From NCBI GenBank assembly GCA_019873645.1, contig JAIOAX010000002.1:1-64000 (forward strand): 64,000 bases of DNA, given 5' to 3'. The DNA comes from Chloroflexota bacterium. Lineage in GTDB: Bacteria > Chloroflexota > Anaerolineae > B4-G1 > SLSP01. Shown piece after piece: positions 54,128 through 62,867 of this stretch. The position numbers and the translations under genes are program-made. The notes under the pieces are model-generated. The model saw only the letters and a list, made by a program, of their open reading frames with translations. It had not been told where the DNA came from and did no database searches. Positions within the stretch are counted from its first letter, which is position 1. The number at the start of each line of letters is the position of its first letter.

Positions 54128-56194
54128 TTATAAAATTTTACGTATTCCCGCGATGATTGCCTCCACCGACGGCACCATGACGCTCTCCAGGCTTTCGCTC
54201 ATCGGTACGGGGGCGTCGGCGCCGGTGATGCGCACGACCGGCGCATCGAGCCAGTCGAACAACTCTTCCTGGATGCGCGCTGCCAGCTCACTGATGAACG
54301 AGTTGATGCGGTACGCCTCGGTGACGCCGACCACGCGCCCGGTCTTCATGACCGACGCGGCGACGGTCTCCATATCCAGCGGCTTGAGCGTGCGCAGATC
54401 AACCACCTCCACGCTGATGCCTTCCGCCGCCAGTTTCTCGGCCGCTTGCAGGGCGCGGTGCACCATCTGCGAGTAGGTGATGACGGTCACATCCGTCCCT
54501 TCGCGTTTCACATCGGCCACGCCCAAGGGGATGATGTAATCTTCTTCGGGGACAAAGCCCTCGATCCCATAAAGCATTTTGTGCTCGATGAACATCACCG
54601 GATTGTCGTCGCGGATGGCGGCCTTGAGCAGACCCTTCGCATCGTAGGGAGTGGACGGCATCACCACGTAAATGCCGGGGAAGTGCGTCCACAGCGCTTC
54701 AAGGCTTTGCGAATGGTGCGCGGCGATCCCGCGCCCGGCGCCGCCCTCGGTGCGGATGACCAGCGGTACCGTCGTCTTGCCGCCGAACATGTAGCGGTTT
54801 TTTGCGCCCTGGTTGGCGATTTGATCCATCGCCAGCGGGGTGAAGTCCACGTACATAATCTCGGCCACCGGGCGCATGCCGCACATCGCCGCGCCCACCG
54901 CCGCCCCGCCGATGATCGCTTCGGAGATGGGAGTATCGCGCACCCGTTCAAAGCCGAACTCCTCAAACAGCCCGCGCGTTGCGCCATACGCGCCGCCGTA
55001 CAGGCCGATGTCCTCGCCCATCAGGAACACATGGGGATCGCGCAGCATCTCTTCACGCAGCGCATCGCGGATGGCTTCCCAGTAACGCGCTTTCTTGACG
55101 CCGGGGCCGCCGTTGCGGACCCGCTCGCGCAGCGACTTCTCGCGGGCAACATCGGCTTCGGTCCATGGCGAAGGGGCGTAGACGTATAGCTCCAGTTCCT
55201 CGACGGGTGGTAGGGGCGAACTGAAAGCGAAATCGGTCGCTTTTTGGATTTCACCCTTGACTTTGGCCTCGATGGCGTCAATTTCCGCTTCGGTCGCCAC
55301 ACCCTCGGCGACCAGGCGCGCGGCAAAATTGGGGATGGGATCGCGCTTCTTCCATTCGGCTTCCTCTTCGCGGGTGCGATAGGCGCGCGGATCGGAACGC
55401 GAGTGCCCGTACCAGCGGTAGGTCTTGCACTCCAGAAGGAAGGGGCCGTTGCCGCTGCGGGCATGTTCGATGGCGCGTGCTACGGCCTCACGCACCGCCA
55501 GCACATCCATCCCGTCTACGATGGCATAGGGAATATTGTACGCCGCGCCGCGCGTGGCAATATCGGGGGTGCAGGTCGAGCACGACACCGGCACGGACAT
55601 GCCGTACAGGTTGTTTTCGACAATGTAGACCACCGGCAGTTTCCACAGGGACGCCAGGTTGAGCGATTCGTGGAAGTTGCCGGTATTCGACGCGCCATCG
55701 CCGAAGAAGCACAGGACGACGCGCCCGGTGTTCTGCATCTGCTGTGCCAATGCGGCCCCCGTCGCCACGGGGATGTTGCCGCCGACGATGCCCGTCGCAC
55801 CCAGGTTGCCGTGCTCCACATCGGCGATGTGCATCGAGCCGCCGCGTCCCCGGCAGTATCCCGTGGCGCGGCCGCACAACTCGGCCATCATCTTGTTGTA
55901 GTGTTCCTGGCGTTCGGCGTCGCCGGTGTACAACACCGCCCCGCGTGCGTGACAGTGCCCGTGCCCGCGGTGCGTGCTGGTGATGAGATCGTCCGCGCGC
56001 AGGGTGGAGATGGCGCCAACGGCGACTGCTTCCTGTCCGGCGTAGAGGTGTGACGCGCCGCGAATCAAGTTCTTGCCCAGCAGATCGTAAACTGTGTCCT
56101 CGAACATGCGGATTTCCCACATCTGCTGCAACATATCCAGGGCCTGCGCCTTCGTCAGGCCGGTTTTCTGCAAAAATTCAACACCATCGCTCAT
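54128..56194 (-). CDS. Fused 2-oxoacid dehydrogenase E1 alpha-beta
   Basis: 688 residues joining both E1 subunits. The alpha half (about 1-330) has the thiamine diphosphate motif GDGASNTGNF..ENN and the phosphorylation-loop region GHSRSDPRAYR. The beta half (about 360-688) has EDIGLYGGAYGATRGL, DTPISEAIIGGAAVGAA and ITYSQMVHRALQAAEKL. Most bacteria with alpha/beta-type E1 encode two separate chains. With E2 it forms a pyruvate, acetoin or branched-chain dehydrogenase; which one is not decidable by eye, and no E3 gene is present here. Confidence 0.92.
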   Translation of the reverse strand: MSDGVEFLQKTGLTKAQALDMLQQMWEIRMFEDTVYDLLGKNLIRGASHLYAGQEAVAVGAISTLRADDLITSTHRGHGHCHARGAVLYTGDAERQEHYNKMMAELCGRATGYCRGRGGSMHIADVEHGNLGATGIVGGNIPVATGAALAQQMQNTGRVVLCFFGDGASNTGNFHESLNLASLWKLPVVYIVENNLYGMSVPVSCSTCTPDIATRGAAYNIPYAIVDGMDVLAVREAVARAIEHARSGNGPFLLECKTYRWYGHSRSDPRAYRTREEEAEWKKRDPIPNFAARLVAEGVATEAEIDAIEAKVKGEIQKATDFAFSSPLPPVEELELYVYAPSPWTEADVAREKSLRERVRNGGPGVKKARYWEAIRDALREEMLRDPHVFLMGEDIGLYGGAYGATRGLFEEFGFERVRDTPISEAIIGGAAVGAAMCGMRPVAEIMYVDFTPLAMDQIANQGAKNRYMFGGKTTVPLVIRTEGGAGRGIAAHHSQSLEALWTHFPGIYVVMPSTPYDAKGLLKAAIRDDNPVMFIEHKMLYGIEGFVPEEDYIIPLGVADVKREGTDVTVITYSQMVHRALQAAEKLAAEGISVEVVDLRTLKPLDMETVAASVMKTGRVVGVTEAYRINSFISELAARIQEELFDWLDAPVVRITGADAPVPMSESLESVMVPSVEAIIAGIRKIL

Positions 56195-56258
56195 ACTTGC
56201 CTCCTAAGGTAAACGTTTGAACGTTCTAACGTTCCAACGTTTCAACGTTCAAACGCAA

Positions 56259-57020
56259 TTAGACTAACAGGACTTCAACGCCGGCAGCGCGCACCTGGGC
56301 GACCATGTCGGCGGGCGCGCCCGTGTCGGTGATAATCAGGTCTGCATCCGCCAGAGCGGCATACGAGGTCACACCGATCCGTCCCCACTTGGTTGCATCC
56401 GCCACCACGATGACTTTGTGGCACAAAGCGGCCAGGGGGCGTTTGATTTCCGATTCCGGCGCGCTCCCGTCGGTCAGACCGGCGGTCAGGTTGAGGCCGT
56501 AGGCGCCGAAAAAGCCTTTGTGGATGTGGTACTTGTTCAGAAACGTCAGGCTATCCGGCCCGATGAGTGAGACGGTATCGTGGTGTAGCGTCCCGCCGGG
56601 CATGACGACGGTGATATTTGAGAGTCCCAACATCTCCTGGGCAATCACCAGGTTGTTGGTGATGAGGGTGAGGTCGCGCCGGGCCTTGAGGTGTTGCGCT
56701 ACGGCAATCGCCGTGCTGCTGCTGTCGAGGAACACGACTTCGCCGTCGGCGACAAGCGCCGCGCCGGCCGCGCCGATGCGTTGTTTTTCGGAGATGTGCT
56801 GTTGCCGACGCTGTAGCAGTGAAAGCTCTTGTAAGCCGTAGGTGGGAGAAATCGCGCCGCCATACGTGCGGATGAGCAACCCGCGTTCGGCGAGCGCCTG
56901 CAAGTCGGCGCGGATGGTGACTTCGGAGACATCGAAACGTGCGCTGAGGTCCGCTACAGCCACACGTCCGTGTTCTGCGATCAGTTGGAGGATGATTTGC
57001 CGCCGTTCTTCGAGATACAC
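56259..57020 (-). CDS. DeoR-family transcriptional regulator
   Basis: 253 residues. DeoR-type winged helix at the N-terminus (RRQIILQLIAEHGRVAVADL, then DVSEVTIRADLQAL and the GGA wing) and a DeoRC sensor domain with isomerase-like fold (VFLDSSSTAIAVAQHL, SEIKRPLAALCHKVIVVADATKWG). Such proteins usually repress sugar genes and sense phosphosugars. The upstream 57021-57080 holds GAAA/TTTC-rich direct repeats. Targets could be the downstream E1-E2 genes or distant sugar genes. Confidence 0.9.
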   Translation of the reverse strand: MYLEERRQIILQLIAEHGRVAVADLSARFDVSEVTIRADLQALAERGLLIRTYGGAISPTYGLQELSLLQRRQQHISEKQRIGAAGAALVADGEVVFLDSSSTAIAVAQHLKARRDLTLITNNLVIAQEMLGLSNITVVMPGGTLHHDTVSLIGPDSLTFLNKYHIHKGFFGAYGLNLTAGLTDGSAPESEIKRPLAALCHKVIVVADATKWGRIGVTSYAALADADLIITDTGAPADMVAQVRAAGVEVLLV

Positions 57021-57095
57021 ACGCGCCTTAGCCTTCGTTTGCTTTCGATTTCTTTCATTGTAAAGCGAAGGCGCGAAAAGTCAAATGCTCAAGGA

Positions 57096-57305
57096 TTATA
57101 GCGCGTCGCCGAGGATGATGCCGAACAGGCCCAGCGCTGCTCCCAGATGCAGAAACAGGTCCGTCTCCGCCAGCCAGGCGACGACGGGCCAGTGTGGCAG
57201 GAGGTTGAACAGCAGGTTGAGCAGAATCATCCCTACGCCGATGAGGACGGGCAGTCCTTTGTGGTGCGCGAGAAATTCACTGACTTTCTTCAAAAGTTCA
57301 TTCAT
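57096..57305 (-). CDS. Small two-helix membrane protein
   Basis: 69 residues with two hydrophobic helices (LPVLIGVGMILLNLLFNLL and LHLGAALGLFGIILGDAL) separated by a short loop with an acidic residue pair. GGAG precedes the ATG at 57305. I recognise no family. It lies upstream of the DeoR gene on the same strand, 75 bp away. Confidence 0.65.
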   Translation of the reverse strand: MNELLKKVSEFLAHHKGLPVLIGVGMILLNLLFNLLPHWPVVAWLAETDLFLHLGAALGLFGIILGDAL

Positions 57306-57930
57306 CGCTTTCTCCTCGTACTCGTACAGAGTAAAACCGTTGATTGCGCTAGTACACGACGGCGGGAATAACTTCCCGGTTAAATTGCTCTCCCAGTGCT
57401 TAAAGGGGAACGCCAGTTCCCCGCGCGGTCTGCGACGCGCCCGTTATGTCTGTTCCGAAAATTCCCTATGGACGCTTGCGCGGGATCACAATCCCGCGCT
57501 GCCGGCGACGGCGGATTGTGATCCGCGCAAGCGTTGAAAATACGGCATTTTCATACTTCGTGGAGAGCGTAGCTCATGATGTCTGCTGTGCAGCGTCAGC
57601 GCCCGGCATAACACCTCAAAACCACGGATCTGACGATCCGCTTCAAGCCTTGCTAACCAGTGCAGGATTTCCGCCGCGATGTACGAGTCTCCGCGAATCT
57701 TTTTTAAATCAGCGAGGACTGGCGTAATTCGCGGTTAAATTTCACATTTTGAGTGTATGGTTTTGCACAAGATTCTTTACCTGATTCTCGAATATATCGA
57801 GTATGATTGTAGCACAGGGCTTGAAGGAGGCAATTTTGACAAGTTCACCGTTTCGACTACAATGAGACAAAATACATAAAGGATTCTTTATGTATCCACA
57901 TTATCATTCACGAGACAGGAGGCTTTAACT
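57306..57930. repeat. Repeat-rich spacer upstream of ino1
   Basis: No gene. Contents: hairpin GGGGAAC-GCCA-GTTCCCC (57403-57420); a compound palindrome 57470-57534 with outer CGCTTGCGCGG/CCGCGCAAGCG and inner hairpins GCGGGAT-CACA-ATCCCGC and GCGGAT-TGTG-ATCCGC; a copy of the CATTTTCAT..GCTCATGATGTCTGCTG element (57548-57590); hairpin CGGATC-TGAC-GATCCG; and the ino1 promoter. Confidence 0.8.
57836..57863 (+). promoter_or_regulatory. ino1 promoter
   Basis: TTGACA (57836-57841), 16 bp, TACAAT (57858-57863). The leader of about 60 bases ends in AGGAGG before ATG 57931. Confidence 0.8.
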
Positions 57931-59046
57931 ATGACGAAGAAGAAAGTCCGCGTCGCCATCATCGGTGTTGGCAACTGCACCTCGGCGCTGGTACAGGGGG
58001 TGGAATTCTACAAGAATGCGCCGGACGATGCTTTCATCCCCGGTCTGATGCATGCGCGCTTGGGGCCGTACCACATCAGCGACATCGAGTTCACCGCCGC
58101 GTTCGACATCAATGCGACCAAAGTGGGCAAAGACCTGTCGGAGGCCATTTTCGCCTATCCCAACAACACGCTCAAGTTTGCGGATGTGCCGCACCTGGGC
58201 GTACCGGTGTATCGCGGGATGACGCACGACGGCCTAGGCAAGTATCTTTCTGAGATCATCGAAAAGGCCCCCGGCCCCACGGCAGACATCGTCGGCATCC
58301 TCAAAGACACCCACACCGACGTGGTGGTCAACTTCCTGCCGGTAGGCAGCGAGATGGCGACCAAGTGGTATGTCGAGCAGGTGTTGGACGCCGGATGTGC
58401 CTTTGTCAACGGCATCCCCGTCTTCATTGCGCGCGAGGCGTACTGGCAGCGCCGTTTCGCTGAGCGCGGCCTGCCGGTGATCGGCGACGACGTCAAGAGC
58501 CAGGTCGGCGCGACGATTTTGCACCGCATCCTGGCAAAATTGTTCGTAGATCGCGGCGTGCGCATTGATCATACCTACCAGTTGAACTTCGGCGGCAATA
58601 CCGACTTCCTCAACATGCTGGAGCGCGAGCGGCTGGAATCTAAGAAAATCTCCAAGACCTCGGCTGTGACCAGCCAGGTACCCTACGACATAGGGGAGAA
58701 GAACATCCACGTTGGGCCAAGCGACTACGTGCCGTGGCTGGAAGACCACAAGTATTGCTACATCAAGATGGAAGGCACGACCTTTGGCAATGCGCCGTTG
58801 CTATTGGAAGCCAAACTCGAAGTGTGGGACAGCCCCAACAGCGCGGGGGTGATCATTGACGCCATTCGCACGGCCAAGATCGCGCTAGATCGCGGATTGG
58901 CCGGCGCCATCGTGGAACCGTCCGCCTACTTTATGAAATCCCCGCCGATCCAATTCCCCGACGATCAGGCGCGCGACCGCCTGGAAGCCTACATCGTCGG
59001 CGACACCGTTACAACGCTCGGCCCGGAGTCGCTCAAAGACAAATAA
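57931..59046 (+). CDS. ino1: Inositol-3-phosphate synthase
   Basis: Makes myo-inositol 3-phosphate from glucose 6-phosphate using NAD. The 371 residues are of the prokaryotic length seen in mycobacteria and archaea. [20 protein letters not shown] binds NAD, and [26 protein letters not shown] and the lysine-bearing KISKTSAV segment line the active site. The product feeds inositol phospholipids or inositol-type osmolytes. It has a strong promoter and a clear ribosome binding site. Confidence 0.95.
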   Translation: MTKKKVRVAIIGVGNCTSALVQGVEFYKNAPDDAFIPGLMHARLGPYHISDIEFTAAFDINATKVGKDLSEAIFAYPNNTLKFADVPHLGVPVYRGMTHDGLGKYLSEIIEKAPGPTADIVGILKDTHTDVVVNFLPVGSEMATKWYVEQVLDAGCAFVNGIPVFIAREAYWQRRFAERGLPVIGDDVKSQVGATILHRILAKLFVDRGVRIDHTYQLNFGGNTDFLNMLERERLESKKISKTSAVTSQVPYDIGEKNIHVGPSDYVPWLEDHKYCYIKMEGTTFGNAPLLLEAKLEVWDSPNSAGVIIDAIRTAKIALDRGLAGAIVEPSAYFMKSPPIQFPDDQARDRLEAYIVGDTVTTLGPESLKDK

Positions 59047-59069
59047 CATCGTTCCGGCTTAACGACGCA

Positions 59070-59135
59070 TAAAGACGTAAAACGTGATGCGTGATGCGTA
59101 AAAGATCACCCATCACGTTTTACGTTTCACGTTTT
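59070..59135. repeat. ACGTAAAACGTGATG inverted repeat
   Basis: ACGTAAAACGTGATG and CATCACGTTTTACGT (15 bp, perfect) flank GTGATGCGTAAAAG words directly after ino1. It could act as a terminator-like hairpin, but resembles the other word-repeat palindromes. Confidence 0.75.
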
Positions 59136-59185
59136 AGATGATCCGGCCGTTTTGACAGTTACCCCGGTGTGGATACAATAGGTAT

Positions 59186-59671
59186 ATGCAATACATCTAC
59201 TGGGTCATCGAGAATTGGCTTGCCGGACGCCCCGGACCCGTGCGCGCACCCTGGGATCCGGCGGAACTCTATGCCGGCGGGTTTCGGGCGGTGGTGTCTC
59301 TGGCGGCGGAGGAACCCATAGACGATCTGAGCGCATACGGACTGGAGCATTACCGCGCTGCCTTTCCCCCGCTCAATCTGTTTTCGGTGGGGATGCGCAA
59401 AGCCTTCATCTATGAGGCACTGCCGGTATGGGAATTCATCCACACCCGACTTGAAGCCGGAAAACCCGTACTGGTGCACTGCCACGCCGGCGCCGACCGC
59501 ACCGGGTTGATCCTGGCCGGCTATCTGGTGGTCTACCGCGCCATCCCGCCGGAAGTAGCCATTGCCCAGCTACGACAGGCGAATCCCTCCGCCATGGCGG
59601 CGCCGGGATACGCCGAAACCGTGAGCCTGTTGCGTCCCGGACAAATCCCCGACCGCAGAACCCTGCTGTAG
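59186..59671 (+). CDS. Dual-specificity-type protein phosphatase
   Basis: 161 residues of the cysteine-phosphatase superfamily. The signature is VHCHAGADRTG, with nucleophile C99 and R105 in the HCx5R motif. The N-terminus WVIENWLAGRPGP is typical of small DSP-like proteins (MTMR/PTEN-type fold) of bacteria. The substrate could be protein, phosphoinositide or another phosphomonoester. Its location next to ino1 makes an inositol-related substrate worth noting, as an inference only. It precedes a Rieske gene by 28 bp. Confidence 0.85.
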   Translation: MQYIYWVIENWLAGRPGPVRAPWDPAELYAGGFRAVVSLAAEEPIDDLSAYGLEHYRAAFPPLNLFSVGMRKAFIYEALPVWEFIHTRLEAGKPVLVHCHAGADRTGLILAGYLVVYRAIPPEVAIAQLRQANPSAMAAPGYAETVSLLRPGQIPDRRTLL

Positions 59672-59699
59672 TTAAGGAGCTGATAGTTAAGGAGCTGAG

Positions 59700-60056
59700 A
59701 TGATGAACTGGATCAAGGTTTTACCCACAGCTGAACTGCCCGAAGGGACGCGGCAAGTGGTGAAAGTACAGGATCATTCAATTCTGCTTATCCATGAAAA
59801 CGGTAAAATCTACGCGATGCTCAGCGCCTGCCCCCACATGCGCCTGCCCCTCAAAGGCGGCAAAATCACGGCGGATGAGGCCATCATCTGTCCTTTCCAC
59901 CGCAGCGCTTTCGATCTTAACACCGGCGATGTGAAAGCCTGGTCGCCCTGGCCGCCGGGTATAGGGAGAATGTTGGGTGCCGTCGCCCGCGAAAAAGCCC
60001 TGCGCGTTTTTCCCACGCGCATCGCCGAAGGAAGTATCTGGATCGCCCTGGATTAG
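59700..60056 (+). CDS. Rieske [2Fe-2S] domain protein
   Basis: 118 residues, one Rieske ferredoxin domain with C44-P-H46 and C64-P-F-H67 as cluster ligands. The absence of the disulfide cysteines of cytochrome bc1 Rieske proteins points to a soluble, ferredoxin- or NirD-like protein. The partner oxygenase or reductase is not evident. It is in a same-strand run between the phosphatase and an aldo/keto reductase (28-bp spacer). Confidence 0.9.
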   Translation: MMNWIKVLPTAELPEGTRQVVKVQDHSILLIHENGKIYAMLSACPHMRLPLKGGKITADEAIICPFHRSAFDLNTGDVKAWSPWPPGIGRMLGAVAREKALRVFPTRIAEGSIWIALD

Positions 60057-60084
60057 TAACGGCCAGACCGGCCAAGGAGGACCT

Positions 60085-61038
60085 ATGCTCCCCTCAACCA
60101 CAGAACGCCTGCTACTGGGCAACACCGACATTGCCATCTCTCCCCTGGGCATCGGTACATGGGCCTGGGGGGACAAATGGATGTGGGGCTACGGAAAGAG
60201 CCACACCGATGCCGACATTCGCGCAGCCTTTGACGCCGCGTTGGCAGCGGGAATCAACTTCTTCGATACGGCAGAAGTCTACGGTTTGGGACGTTCGGAG
60301 CGGCTGCTTGGACAATTGATCCGTGAGTCCGGGCAATCCGTAGTGGTGGCTTCCAAATTTATGCCCTTTCCTTTCTGGCTGACCCGGCACGCGCTGTGCC
60401 GGGAGCTACGCGGCAGCCTCAAGCGTCTGGGGATGACACAGGTGGACCTCTACCAGATGCATTTTCCTCTCCCACCTGTGCCTATCGAAACATGGATGGA
60501 CGCGATGGCCGATGCTGTTGAAGCGAGACTGGTGCGCGCCGTGGGCGTCTCTAACTACAACCAGGCGCAGATGGAGCGTGCGCATCGAGCGCTTGCCCGG
60601 CGCGGCATCCGCCTGGCTTCCAATCAGGTCTTCTACAGCTTGCTGCACCGCGACCCGGAATTCAACGGCGTGGCGCAATTGTGCAAAGACCTCAACGTCA
60701 CCCTCATCGCTTACAGCCCCCTGGAGAAAGGCATCCTCACCGGCAAGTATACCCCCGACAATCCACCACCCGGCATGCGGAAGCGCATCTACAATCGCGA
60801 GTATCTGCAAAAAACGCAACCCTTACTTGAAATCATGCATGACATCGGCGAAGCGCACGGCGGCAAGACCGCAGCGCAAGTAGCCCTCAATTGGCTGATC
60901 TGTAAAGGCGCCGTCCCGATTCCCGGCGCAAAGAACCAGCGGCAAGTCGTTTCCAACATCGGTGCGCTCGGCTGGCGGCTCACCGATGATGAAGTGGCCA
61001 TCCTTGACGAACTAAGCCTGGCGGTCAGAAAGTCTTAA
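60085..61038 (+). CDS. Aldo/keto reductase
   Basis: 317 residues forming an NADPH-dependent TIM barrel. Catalytic residues in FFDTAEVYGLGRSE (D and Y) and VVVASKF (K) are visible, as is VGVSNYNQAQM. The C-terminal PIPGAKNQRQV binds NADPH. AAGGAGG precedes ATG 60085; the frame upstream runs through the Rieske gene and is not used. Substrate unknown; the AKR group is plant-like/bacterial (YajO/PdxI-like). Confidence 0.93.
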   Translation: MLPSTTERLLLGNTDIAISPLGIGTWAWGDKWMWGYGKSHTDADIRAAFDAALAAGINFFDTAEVYGLGRSERLLGQLIRESGQSVVVASKFMPFPFWLTRHALCRELRGSLKRLGMTQVDLYQMHFPLPPVPIETWMDAMADAVEARLVRAVGVSNYNQAQMERAHRALARRGIRLASNQVFYSLLHRDPEFNGVAQLCKDLNVTLIAYSPLEKGILTGKYTPDNPPPGMRKRIYNREYLQKTQPLLEIMHDIGEAHGGKTAAQVALNWLICKGAVPIPGAKNQRQVVSNIGALGWRLTDDEVAILDELSLAVRKS

Positions 61039-61065
61039 ACAGTGGTTACGCGGTTATTTTCTTTG

Positions 61066-61325
61066 GACAGGATTGACAGGGTGAAAAATCTCTCATAAAG
61101 CCTTTTTTGACTCTCCTGAAAAAAGTCTAATTCACCGCAGAGACGCAAAGAACGCCGAGAAAAATTTAAGTTTATATCAATAAAATTAGTAATGAAACGC
61201 GAAAGACTTAAGCTTATTGAATCCGACATAAAAATCTTTGCGCCCTCCGCGACTCGGCGGTGAGATTTTTAGTTTTTTTCAGTAGACTCTTTTTTAATCT
61301 TGAAAATCCTGTTCATCCTGTCAGA
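61066..61325. repeat. Nested inverted repeat, about 260 bp
   Basis: Three nested inverted pairs: ACAGGATTGACAGG with CCTGTTCATCCTGT (outer), GACTCTCCTGAAAAAAG with TTTTTTTCAGTAGACTC, and TCACCGCAGAGACGCAAAGA with the TCTTTGCGCC..GGCGGTGA end (inner), around an AT-rich centre. No gene. It fills the spacer before the rhomboid gene and may be a decayed palindromic element. Confidence 0.7.
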
Positions 61326-61365
61326 AAATGACGAAGTACGTAACTCCCAAAAGGAAGATACCCAT

Positions 61366-62085
61366 ATGATCCCGCTCAATGACGATATCCCATCGCGGCG
61401 TTTTCCCGTGGTCACTCTCGGATTGATTGTCGTCAATACCATCGTCTTCTTCTTTGAGGTATTGCTTGGTCCGCGGGCCGATGTGCTGGCGCAAATGTTC
61501 GGCGCGACGCCGATTCACATTACGACCAACTGGACGAACCCCTTGACGCTGGCGACCTTGTTCACGGCGATGTATCTCCATGGGGGGTGGGCACACTTGA
61601 TCGGCAACATGCTCTACCTGTGGATTTTCGGCGACAATGTCGAAGATCGCATGGGTCATGGACGTTTTTTCGTTTTCTATACCCTCTGTGGCCTGCTGTC
61701 GGGGATGGCGCAAGTGTTGGCGATGCCCACCTCACGCATCCCGGCGATTGGCGCAAGCGGGGCGATTGCCGGGGTGTTGGGCGCTTACCTGCTGTTGTTT
61801 CCGCAAGCGCGGATTCGCACCCTATTGCCATTGTTCTTTTTCTACACCACCGTCTACCTACCCGCTGTGCTGGTGCTGGGTGGATGGTTCCTGGTGCAGT
61901 TTCTCAATGGTCTGGCTTCACTCAACGTCAATGTGCAGGTGGGAGGCGTGGCGTGGTGGGCGCACATCGGCGGCTTTGTCTCCGGGATGCTGCTGATGCC
62001 CATCTTTCGCCAGAAACAGCCCCCCACACCGCCATCTTTTTCTTACTACTATGATGGCAGTCGTTACTGGCACGATGACTTCTGA
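61366..62085 (+). CDS. Rhomboid family intramembrane serine protease
   Basis: 239 residues with six membrane helices. The catalytic pair is S131 in GASGA and H200 in WWAHIGG. HGGWAHLIGNM carries the supporting histidine and asparagine. The first loop with NWTNPLTLATLFTAMYLH is typical. AAGGAAG precedes ATG 61366. The C-terminus ends in a Tyr-rich cytoplasmic tail. It overlaps the next gene by 11 bp. Confidence 0.93.
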   Translation: MIPLNDDIPSRRFPVVTLGLIVVNTIVFFFEVLLGPRADVLAQMFGATPIHITTNWTNPLTLATLFTAMYLHGGWAHLIGNMLYLWIFGDNVEDRMGHGRFFVFYTLCGLLSGMAQVLAMPTSRIPAIGASGAIAGVLGAYLLLFPQARIRTLLPLFFFYTTVYLPAVLVLGGWFLVQFLNGLASLNVNVQVGGVAWWAHIGGFVSGMLLMPIFRQKQPPTPPSFSYYYDGSRYWHDDF

Positions 62086-62821
62086 GACCATTCCGACAAA
62101 CCTGGCGCGGTTGCGTGAACGTATCGCCGAAGCCGCGTTGCGTGCGGGACGGCATCCCGCTGATGTGCGACTGGTGGCCGTGACCAAGACCTTTCCGGTG
62201 GACTCGCTCCTGGTGGCCTGGGAAGCCGGACAGCGCGACTTTGGCGAAAACCGTCCCGAAGAGGGCGCACAAAAAGTGCTGGAACTGGCGGCACGGCTCC
62301 CCATCGCAGCGTCACGACCGACCTGGCACATGATCGGACACATCCAGCGGCGGAAGGCCCATCTGGTCAGCATGCACTTTGATATGGTACATTCTGTTGA
62401 TCGGTTGGCGTTGGCGCAGAAACTAAGCGCGCTGGCGCTCGATGCGGGACGTGAACTACCGGTACTGCTGGAGTGCAACGTTTCCGGCGAGGCGAGCAAG
62501 TACGGCTATCAAGCCGCCGGCTGGGAGCACAATGCCGCGCTCCGTGAGCGTCTGTACGCCGAGGTAGCCGCCGTGCTGGCGCTCCCTGGCTTGCGGTTGG
62601 AAGGGCTGATGACGATGGCGCCGCTTGTCGAAGATGCCGAGGCCGTGCGCCCGGTCTTCGCTTCGCTGCGTGCGTTACGTGATGCGCTCCGTGAACGTTT
62701 CCCGGAGGTGACGCTGCCGCACCTTTCGATGGGCATGAGCGATGACTTTGAAATCGCTATTGAAGAGGGCGCGACCCTGGTGCGTATCGGGCGGGCCATT
62801 TTCGGCCCGTATCGCGTTTAA
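62075..62821 (+). CDS. YggS-family PLP homeostasis protein
   Basis: 248 residues with an alanine-racemase-like TIM barrel that binds pyridoxal phosphate through K38 (VAVTKTF). [24 protein letters not shown] and [23 protein letters not shown] are the conserved family segments. Such proteins buffer PLP and affect amino-acid metabolism; in cell-wall operons they sit next to sepF/ftsZ, but not here. Start 62075 is inside the rhomboid end, and 62051 is an alternative. Confidence 0.92.
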   Translation: MTSETIPTNLARLRERIAEAALRAGRHPADVRLVAVTKTFPVDSLLVAWEAGQRDFGENRPEEGAQKVLELAARLPIAASRPTWHMIGHIQRRKAHLVSMHFDMVHSVDRLALAQKLSALALDAGRELPVLLECNVSGEASKYGYQAAGWEHNAALRERLYAEVAAVLALPGLRLEGLMTMAPLVEDAEAVRPVFASLRALRDALRERFPEVTLPHLSMGMSDDFEIAIEEGATLVRIGRAIFGPYRV

Positions 62822-62867
62822 TGTCACGCGTTTAATGTCAATGGAGCGGATGAAAAGGGAGGTCCCA

